From CAISGS01 sp044376615 (GTDB lineage Bacteria; Pseudomonadota; Alphaproteobacteria; Caulobacterales; Caulobacteraceae), in NCBI GenBank assembly GCA_044376615.1, contig JBILKO010000118.1, forward strand, positions 1-7,651: a stretch of DNA of 7,651 nt, written 5' to 3'. A program made the position numbers and the translations under genes. Positions 6,267-7,651 of the stretch are shown one piece after another; the first letter of the stretch is position 1, and each line of letters begins with the position of its first letter. Under the pieces are notes generated by a model, which saw nothing but the letters and a program-made list of their open reading frames with translations, was not told where the DNA came from and made no database searches.

Positions 6267-6946
6267 AGGCCCTGTTTCGCTCGCGTCCGGTCCAGCTCTC
6301 TCTAGCCTATATATTCGCCCTCTATCTGCGGATTACCCTAGCCACGATCCGCTGGAAAAAGGTGAACCAGCCGGATGTCGAGTCCGTTTGGAAGATGGAG
6401 AGCGGGGCCATTCTGTGTTTCTGGCACGCGCGCATTTCGATGTCCCCGGCCAGCTGGCCACATGGCCATGGCCAGGACATGCGGGCCCTTATCTCCTTGT
6501 CACCGGATGGAGAATTCATTGCCAAGGCCATGGCTCTATTGGGCTTTCCGGCCGTGCGGGGCTCGTCGCAAAAGCGCTCGGACCCCGCCAAGGCCAAGGG
6601 CGGTCAAGCGGCCTTTCGCGACATGGCCAAATGGATCCGCCAGGGCGGGGCCATGGCCATTACCCCGGATGGCCCGCGCGGCCCGGCCCTGGTCATGGCC
6701 GATGGCACACCCATGCTGGCCAGGATCAGTGGCGCGCCAGTCATGATGGTTGGCCTGGCCTGCAAACCCTGCATCCGGCTTAAAACCTGGGACACGGCCG
6801 TTATACCCCTGCCCTTTGCCAAGGGGGCCATGGTCTGGGATGGGCCGCTCTATGCCGACAACCAAAGTGATCTCGCCGCCTTGAACGACGACTGGGCATT
6901 ACGCCTCACCGCGGTTACCGAGCATGCCGAGCAATTGGTGCAATGA
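6263..6946 (+). CDS. DUF374 lysophospholipid-acyltransferase-like protein
   Basis: The 227-residue product matches the DUF374 family, distant relatives of the LpxL/LpxM and PlsC acyltransferases and commonly encoded beside waaA in alphaproteobacteria. Visible family motifs are CFWHARISM (52-60, with H55 at the expected catalytic position), LSPDGEFIAKAMALLGFPAVRGSS (79-102), TPDGPRGPA (134-142) and KTWDTAVIPLPF (174-185). A hydrophobic stretch at about 12-29 may be a membrane anchor. The substrate is not established; a late acyl transfer to lipid A or its precursors is the context-based guess. ATG at 6263 overlaps the ABC stop as ATGA, with GGAG (6251-6254) eight bases upstream, and its own stop overlaps the waaA start in the same way, so the three genes are translationally coupled. 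Confidence 0.88.
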   Translation: MKALFRSRPVQLSLAYIFALYLRITLATIRWKKVNQPDVESVWKMESGAILCFWHARISMSPASWPHGHGQDMRALISLSPDGEFIAKAMALLGFPAVRGSSQKRSDPAKAKGGQAAFRDMAKWIRQGGAMAITPDGPRGPALVMADGTPMLARISGAPVMMVGLACKPCIRLKTWDTAVIPLPFAKGAMVWDGPLYADNQSDLAALNDDWALRLTAVTEHAEQLVQ

Positions 6947-7651
6947 CCAAGACCCTTATGCTGGGCCTCTATCGCGCCTTAACCGGCCTTGCCCAACCCT
7001 TGATCCATCAGCAGCTGAACAGCCGGGCCAAGCGTGGCAAGGAGGACCCTGAGCGCCTGGGCGAGCGCCTGGGCAGGGCCGGCCTGGATCGCCCAGATGG
7101 GCCGCTGGTCTGGATTCATGCGGTCAGCGTTGGCGAAAGCCTATCGGGCCTCCCGCTGATCGAGGCCTTGCGCGCTCGGCGGCCGGACGTCACAGTCCTC
7201 GTGACCTGCACCACGCGCACCGCGACCGCGCTGTTGGCCGAGCGCCTGCCACAGGGCGTCTTTCACCAATATGCGCCCGTCGATACACCCCAGGGCGCCG
7301 AGGCCTTTGTCGGCCACTGGCGACCGGACCTGGCCATCTGGCTGGAGGGCGAGCTATGGCCAAACACCATCTTGGCGGCAAAGGCCAGCGGGGCAAAACT
7401 CGCCCTAGTCTCGGCGCGCATGACTCAGGCTAGCGCTGAGGGATGGGCAAGATTTTCTAATTCTGCCAAGGCCTTACTGCAAAGTTTTGATCTTGTATTG
7501 GCACAAGATCACGATAGCCAAACAAGGCTGGCTGGCCTGGGCGCGACCGTCTTAGGCCTTTTAAACCTCAAAACCCTCGCCCAGCCGCTTAGTTTTGATG
7601 CAGCGTCTCTTTTGGCGCTTCAGCAACAGGTGATGGGCCGCAAGGTCTTGC
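6943..7651 (+). CDS. waaA: 3-deoxy-D-manno-octulosonic acid (Kdo) transferase WaaA, N-terminal part
   Basis: WaaA (KdtA) transfers Kdo from CMP-Kdo to the lipid A precursor at the inner membrane, an early step of LPS core synthesis. The window holds 236 codons plus one base of an enzyme usually near 420 residues. The N-terminus MTKTLMLGLYRALTGLAQPL is the short membrane-association segment. GERLG (40-44) holds the conserved glutamate expected to be the catalytic base. VWIHAVSVGE (56-65), EGELWPN (135-141) and VSARMTQASAEGW (156-168) align with E. coli LHSVSVGE, ETELWPN and ANARLSARSAAGY. The start overlaps the preceding stop (ATGA 6943-6946); its Shine-Dalgarno is weak, consistent with coupling. 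Codons at 7441-7530 are markedly AT-rich. lpxK commonly follows waaA in alphaproteobacteria, but that lies outside the window. Confidence 0.95.
   Translation, partial: MTKTLMLGLYRALTGLAQPLIHQQLNSRAKRGKEDPERLGERLGRAGLDRPDGPLVWIHAVSVGESLSGLPLIEALRARRPDVTVLVTCTTRTATALLAERLPQGVFHQYAPVDTPQGAEAFVGHWRPDLAIWLEGELWPNTILAAKASGAKLALVSARMTQASAEGWARFSNSAKALLQSFDLVLAQDHDSQTRLAGLGATVLGLLNLKTLAQPLSFDAASLLALQQQVMGRKVL

Noticed and set aside
6463..6474. 12-base palindrome TGGCCATGGCCA
   Set aside because: It is inside the DUF374 gene and follows from the genome's preference for GCC and GGCC-containing codons. Similar GGCCATGG strings recur throughout the window, so no site is claimed.

Overview
The window looks like chromosomal core sequence from an alphaproteobacterium, probably of the Caulobacterales or a close relative. 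The evidence is the moderately high GC with C/G-ending codons, the sdhC-sdhD-sdhA-sdhB gene order, the Caulobacter-like forms of SdhC and PhoH, and an ABC transporter / DUF374 acyltransferase-like / Kdo transferase cluster typical of this class. The genus is an inference. I see no mobile element, CRISPR array, tRNA or rRNA, and no stretch above 300 bases lacks a gene.

Layout from left to right. (1) 1-163, plus strand: the last 53 codons of a PhoH-family ATPase gene. It converges on sdhB with only 22 bases between the stop codons, and a strong hairpin covers the junction (176-200). (2) 186-3608, minus strand: a complete sdhCDAB operon for succinate dehydrogenase (respiratory complex II), tightly packed, with a sigma70-like promoter just upstream of sdhC (3645-3672). 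(3) 3708-4373, minus strand: a cysteine-based tyrosine-phosphatase-fold protein (HCKSGADR loop). A TTG start preceded by AAGGA fits best. (4) 4476-7651, plus strand: a divergent, translationally coupled lipid A / inner-core operon. It holds an MsbA-like ABC exporter, a DUF374 lysophospholipid-acyltransferase-like protein and waaA (kdtA, Kdo transferase), which runs off the right edge. Both internal junctions are 4-base ATGA overlaps.

Two functional units are therefore complete or nearly so: electron entry from succinate into the quinone pool, and lipopolysaccharide lipid A assembly and export. The phosphatase lies between them. It shares the divergent 102-base control region with the lipid A operon, and a Caulobacter phosphatase homologue (CtpA) has been linked to lipid A structure, so it is the most interesting gene here. 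Most of the window is ordinary housekeeping sequence and I found no convincing undescribed system. The points worth a second look are the phosphatase link, an asparagine in place of the usual histidine in the quinone/heme motif of SdhC, the repeat architecture at the sdh promoter, a possibly leaderless start for the ABC gene, and an AT-rich patch inside waaA.
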